From NCBI GenBank assembly GCA_902766475.1, contig CACXDQ010000001.1:1-9292 (forward strand): a DNA stretch of 9,292 nt, read 5' to 3'. A program made the translations under genes and the position numbers. The notes under the pieces were generated by a model. The model was given only the letters and a program-made list of their open reading frames with translations, did not search any database and was not told the origin of the DNA. Shown here piece by piece: positions 5,965 to 9,292 of the stretch; positions within the stretch are counted from its first letter, which is position 1, and every line of letters begins with the position of its first letter. Source of the stretch: an uncultured Eubacteriales bacterium (GTDB taxonomy: Bacteria; Bacillota; Clostridia; Christensenellales; Borkfalkiaceae).

Positions 5965-6876
5965 ATGGAACAGTCGATAATAAATACAAATAAGAAAAAG
6001 AACAGAATGAAAGAGAGCCGCAGCGACAGAGTTTTCTACATTGTGGACATGATATTTTTGTTCATAATGGCGGCAATAGTCATCTACCCCCTTTACTTTA
6101 TTATAATAGCTTCGATCTCGAACGCCGACGCAGTATTGGGCGGAAGGGTATTTCTATATCCCGTCGATATAACGTTCGTAGGCTATGCCAAGATAATGGA
6201 GAGGGCGGACGTATGGACCGGCTATCTCAACACGATAATCTATACGCTTTTAACGACGGTATTCGCACTTGTAATAACGGTTCTTGCCGGTTGGGCGCTA
6301 AGCCGTAAAAAGCTTCCTTTCCGCAAATTCTTCATGGTGTTTTTCATAATAACCATGTTCTTCGGCGGCGGACTTATCCCGTTTTATAACGTGGTGAGCA
6401 GTTTAGGGCTTTTAAACTCTATCTGGGCGATCATTTTGCCGTCCGTCTTATCGGTATGGAACTTGTTCATGACAAAGACGTTCTTCGAGGGTATGTCCGA
6501 GAGTATGATAGAGGCGGCGGAAATTGACGGAGCGGGGCATACGGCAACTTTCTTCTACATAATACTTCCGCTTTCTAAGGCTATAATGGCGGTAATGGCG
6601 CTTTACTATGCGGTGGGGCAGTGGAACAGCTACTTCAACGCAATGATATTTTTAAAGGACGAGGCGAAATATCCTCTCCAACTCGTACTGAGAGAGATCC
6701 TCATAGCTTCCGAAACGACGACGGGCGGAAGCGGCGAGACTATTCTGGAACAGTACAGACTTGCAAATCAGCTTAAATACGTTTCGGTTATTATTTCGAG
6801 TTTGCCGGTCATAATGCTTTACCCATTCGTGCAGAAGCACTTTGCGCAAGGTGTAATGATAGGCGCTCTCAAATAA
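5965..6876 (+). CDS. YtcP/CarB-type ABC transporter permease (carbohydrate importer)
   Basis: This is the second membrane subunit of the importer (COG0395-like), 303 aa from the ATG at 5965. A very basic, polar N-terminus (about 1-22) is followed by a first helix ending in IYPLYFIIIASISN (40-53). The N-terminal conserved pair of this subfamily, GGRVFLYPVDIT, is visible at 59-70. The family segment ITMFFGGGLIPFY lies in the middle of the chain (129-141). The ATPase-coupling EAA loop is intact at 183-205 with EAAEIDGAGHTATFFYIILPLSK-type spacing and the DGA core. The C-terminus reads PFVQKHFAQGVMIGALK, the standard ending of these permeases. It pairs with the LplB-type protein encoded just upstream and receives substrate from the lipoprotein encoded 22 nt downstream. 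Confidence 0.92.
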   Translation: MEQSIINTNKKKNRMKESRSDRVFYIVDMIFLFIMAAIVIYPLYFIIIASISNADAVLGGRVFLYPVDITFVGYAKIMERADVWTGYLNTIIYTLLTTVFALVITVLAGWALSRKKLPFRKFFMVFFIITMFFGGGLIPFYNVVSSLGLLNSIWAIILPSVLSVWNLFMTKTFFEGMSESMIEAAEIDGAGHTATFFYIILPLSKAIMAVMALYYAVGQWNSYFNAMIFLKDEAKYPLQLVLREILIASETTTGGSGETILEQYRLANQLKYVSVIISSLPVIMLYPFVQKHFAQGVMIGALK

Positions 6877-6898
6877 AAATAAAAGAGGAGAAAATGTT

Positions 6899-8584
6899 AT
6901 GAAAAAGTTAAGTTCGATCATTCTTTCCGCAATAATGCTCTTGTCATTTGCGGCATGCGGCGGCAACAACGCCGATGAAAGAACGAGCAACGCAGTTGAC
7001 AGCCTTGTTGAAAAATACGGCTATCAATGGACAGACACCACGAAGCCCATTTTGAACGCAGAGGGAGCGAAGGATATTTCCTTCAATATCTATTCGTCCA
7101 AAAACGCTTCCGCACTCGACTATAACGATATGAAGGTCATGCAGGACCTCTACGAGTCGACGAACGTAAGGGTAACGTGGGAAAACGTTTCCGAATCGGT
7201 CTACACCACTCAGAAAAACCTCATTTTCGGCAACGCCGCAGATCGTCCCGACGCAATTTATCATGCCGGCATGAGCGCAGGCGAAATAATCAAATATGCC
7301 AAGCGTAAAGTTTTGCTTCCCATAAGCGATTATCTCGACTATATGCCCAACTTCAAGAAAATTCTCGAAGACAGACCGGATATAAAGAAACAGCTTTTAA
7401 ACGTCGAGGACAATAAAATTTATTCCCTTCCGAGAATAGAGGAAATGGGACTTTTGCAGTATCCCAACCTTCTCTTTATAAACAAGAGCTGGGTAAACAA
7501 GGTAATAGAGGCGGGCGCCGTTACGGGCATTACTTCCGCCGACGTTAAGGACGGACTTGAACTTACGGCAGCGCAGATGGAAAATATTCTCAAATATTTC
7601 CGTGACAACGACATGAACGGCAACGGTAAGACCAACGACGAGCGCCCCATGAACTTCGTTTACAATAATTGGCAGGGCAATCAGTGCGACCTCTACGGAA
7701 TGTTCGGTTTAAACGACAACTTAGAACATAGGGTGATAGTAGACGGAAGAGTTACTTACAGCGTCGTCGACGACAGATTTAAAGAGGCTACCAACTTTAT
7801 TTCAAAGTGGGTGACCGACGGGCTTATCGACAAGGTTTCATTCGAGCAGTCGCAAGACAACTTCCTTGCAAACGGCAAGGGCTTGGAAATATACGGCGCA
7901 TTCTATTGGTGGGAGAGCGAAACGGTTGTGAGTCACCCCGAAAATTACGTCGTCTGCAAGCCCCTTTTAGGACCGAACGGAGATCAGACTATATGCGTGT
8001 CCAACAACCCCGAAATAGGTACGGGCGAGGTGATTATTTTCAGAGATTGCCCCAACCCCGAAGTCCTTCTCACTTACTTTGACAGATATTATATGCCCGA
8101 GATTTCCGCACAGATAAACTACGGTCCTATCGGCATAGTTTACGAAGAGGAAAAGGACGAAAACGGAATGCTCGTTCAAAAGCCCATTCCCGAAGGCGTT
8201 ACCGCCGACGAGTTGAGGCTTCAGAATGCACCTCTCGGAATAATCTATTTAAACGATTACGCATGGAAAAACGTCCTCAATATGGAGCCGAGAGCAAAAC
8301 TCCGTTTAGACCGTCTTGATCTCTATGCAAGCCCATTCGTCGCAAACAGCGTAAAACCCGTTCCCAACCTTCAATTCACGCTTGAAGAATTGAACGTTCT
8401 TTCAAACTATGAAACGGGTATAAACGATTATATCACTACCAATCTTATAGAATGGCTCTTAAAGGGCGGCGTCAAAGATTCCGCATGGGGCGATTTTAAG
8501 ACGAGGATAAACCAGATCGGTTTACCGCAAGTTCAGAAAGTTTTCCAGGACGCATATGACAGATATGCTTCCGAAAACAAATAA
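6899..8584 (+). CDS. LplA-type extracellular solute-binding lipoprotein
   Basis: This is the substrate-binding component of the importer, tethered outside the membrane (COG1653, family 1 solute-binding proteins of the LplA type), 561 aa; this subfamily is long, usually 500-560. A lipoprotein signal peptide is clear: MKK, a hydrophobic core, then SFAAC with the modified Cys20 followed by GGNN as a flexible linker. The -3 residue is Phe, which is less common than Leu. The mature protein contains an EF-hand-like calcium loop at 236-248 (D-N-D-M-N-G-N-G-K-T-N-D-E) in the place where LplA relatives have one, and the segment following NADRPDAIYHAG (about 112-124) fits the family. The start has AGAGGAG (6884-6890) 8 nt upstream; an ATG at 6894 opens only ATG-TTA-TGA. 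Its context, directly after two permeases, matches the usual order. The ligand cannot be predicted. Confidence 0.92.
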   Translation: MKKLSSIILSAIMLLSFAACGGNNADERTSNAVDSLVEKYGYQWTDTTKPILNAEGAKDISFNIYSSKNASALDYNDMKVMQDLYESTNVRVTWENVSESVYTTQKNLIFGNAADRPDAIYHAGMSAGEIIKYAKRKVLLPISDYLDYMPNFKKILEDRPDIKKQLLNVEDNKIYSLPRIEEMGLLQYPNLLFINKSWVNKVIEAGAVTGITSADVKDGLELTAAQMENILKYFRDNDMNGNGKTNDERPMNFVYNNWQGNQCDLYGMFGLNDNLEHRVIVDGRVTYSVVDDRFKEATNFISKWVTDGLIDKVSFEQSQDNFLANGKGLEIYGAFYWWESETVVSHPENYVVCKPLLGPNGDQTICVSNNPEIGTGEVIIFRDCPNPEVLLTYFDRYYMPEISAQINYGPIGIVYEEEKDENGMLVQKPIPEGVTADELRLQNAPLGIIYLNDYAWKNVLNMEPRAKLRLDRLDLYASPFVANSVKPVPNLQFTLEELNVLSNYETGINDYITTNLIEWLLKGGVKDSAWGDFKTRINQIGLPQVQKVFQDAYDRYASENK

Positions 8585-8606
8585 AAACAAATAAAGGAGA
8601 AGGAAA

Positions 8607-9292
8607 ATGAAAAAGATCATCACTTTGATGTTGGCTCTCGTTATGAGCTTCGCTCTCTTCGCAAGCTGCGGGGATGAAGGCTCGGTCAAGACCGAAAACG
8701 AAAAGCCCGTCATAACAGGCGTTAAAGACGCCGTATCGGTAGAGGCAGGCGAAGAATTCGACGCCCTCGAAGGTATAACCGCAACCGACATAGAGGACGG
8801 CGATTTAACTTCAAAAATCGTTGTCGAATCGACTCCTTCGCTCGAATTCGTAAACGGTAAAGCAACCCCTGCGACGGCAGGCACCTACGAGCTTACCTAT
8901 TCCGTAACAGATGCCGGCAAGCTCACCGCCGAGGCGTACAGCACGCTTACGGTTACGAGGGCAACCGCCGAAGCTACCGAATATCTCAAATTCGATTTTA
9001 AGGCTATGGAAGGCGAGAGCAGAGGCTGGAACGCATACGTCGACAATTCCGTTTCCGCAACCGCAACTCTCTCCGAGGGCGCTTATGTGTTCGACGTTAC
9101 TAATTCCGGCGAAAACGTAAACAGCGGCGCTGTCAAAATGAGCAAAGTCATCGACGTCAAGAAAGCCGATTATAAGGTAAGAGTATGGGCAAAGTCCAAC
9201 GTAACGACCTACGCACACCTCATCGCTAAAAACGACAGCGTTAGCGAATGGCAGACTTTCGGAGGCGAATGGAATTTCGAGCTCGGCACTTC
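8607..9292 (+). CDS. Lipoprotein with DUF5011/Ig-like domain and carbohydrate-binding-like region, 3' end missing
   Basis: A surface lipoprotein runs off the right edge; 228 codons are visible. The signal peptide (MKKIITLMLALVMSFALFAS) ends in a lipobox with Cys21. Residues about 33-117 look like an immunoglobulin-type DUF5011/HYR domain: PVITGVKDAVSVEAGEEFD, then TATDIEDGDLT, then AGTYELTYSVTDAG and a closing TLTVT strand. From about 126 a second region begins (KFDF, then GWNAYVDNSVSAT, then KADYKVRVWAKS) that resembles a CBM4/9-type carbohydrate-binding beta sandwich, with the typical Y-x-V-x-x-W/F-A-K strand. Such modules often precede a glycosidase catalytic domain, which would lie beyond the window. 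GGAG (8596-8599) is 7 nt before the ATG, and the gene begins 22 nt after the solute-binding protein's stop, so it is in the same operon. The catalytic function is unknown. Confidence 0.8.
   Translation, partial: MKKIITLMLALVMSFALFASCGDEGSVKTENEKPVITGVKDAVSVEAGEEFDALEGITATDIEDGDLTSKIVVESTPSLEFVNGKATPATAGTYELTYSVTDAGKLTAEAYSTLTVTRATAEATEYLKFDFKAMEGESRGWNAYVDNSVSATATLSEGAYVFDVTNSGENVNSGAVKMSKVIDVKKADYKVRVWAKSNVTTYAHLIAKNDSVSEWQTFGGEWNFELGT

Noticed and set aside
6894..6902. ATG-TTA-TGA mini-frame overlapping the start of the solute-binding protein gene, considered as a leader peptide.
   Set aside because: Two codons only. The Shine-Dalgarno sequence is better spaced for the ATG at 6899 (8 nt) than for this one (3 nt).
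8522..9218. Minus-strand open frames (8522-8884, 8811-9218) and a plus-strand frame (8911-9120) at the right end.
   Set aside because: The plus-strand lipoprotein from 8607 has a ribosome binding site, signal peptide and recognisable domains and explains the region; the others are shadows.

Overview
The window looks like a chromosomal stretch from a Gram-positive, Clostridia-like anaerobe. The evidence is a strong AGGAGG-type ribosome binding site before most genes, perfect or near-perfect sigma-A promoters, lipoproteins with Firmicute-style signal peptides, an LplB/YtcP-type sugar importer of the kind usual in Bacillota, and moderate GC content. No rRNA, tRNA, CRISPR array, IS element or phage gene was seen. 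The taxonomic placement is an inference.

Layout. (1) Positions 1-591 hold the 3' part of a BmpA-associated (NupQ/YufQ-like) simple-sugar/nucleoside ABC permease, closed by an intrinsic terminator-like hairpin at 601-633. (2) Positions 655-3540 hold a K+ uptake operon. A consensus promoter (TTGACT, 17 bp, TATAAT) drives trkA (714-2078), a four-domain RCK gating subunit, and trkH (2089-3540), the K+ pore subunit. (3) Positions 3541-3778 lie between the convergent trkH and lacI-type genes. They hold a cluster of hairpins and a short in-frame fragment resembling the C-terminal part of a DUF4091 (glycosidase-like) protein, which I read as gene debris. (4) Positions 3779-4807 on the minus strand encode a LacI-family regulator. 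It is divergent from (5) a carbohydrate uptake operon starting at 5000: an LplB-type permease, a YtcP/CarB-type permease, an LplA-type substrate-binding lipoprotein, and the start of a second lipoprotein with an immunoglobulin-like DUF5011-type domain and a carbohydrate-binding-like region, cut by the window edge.

How it works together. The LacI-type regulator and the transporter operon share a 192-bp intergenic region. It contains two divergent consensus promoters and, between them, a clear inverted-repeat operator (ATTTGTGCA, AA, TGCACAAAT at 4892-4911) with an extra half-site at 4872-4880. The importer lacks its own ATPase in the window, as is usual for this type, which normally borrows a shared MsmX/UgpC-type ATPase. 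The likely substrate is an oligosaccharide, but nothing in the sequence identifies which.

I see no convincing undescribed system here. The points most worth a second look are the DUF4091 remnant, the operator that lies upstream of both promoters instead of over them, the regulator's unusual hinge, and the unfinished lipoprotein at the right edge.
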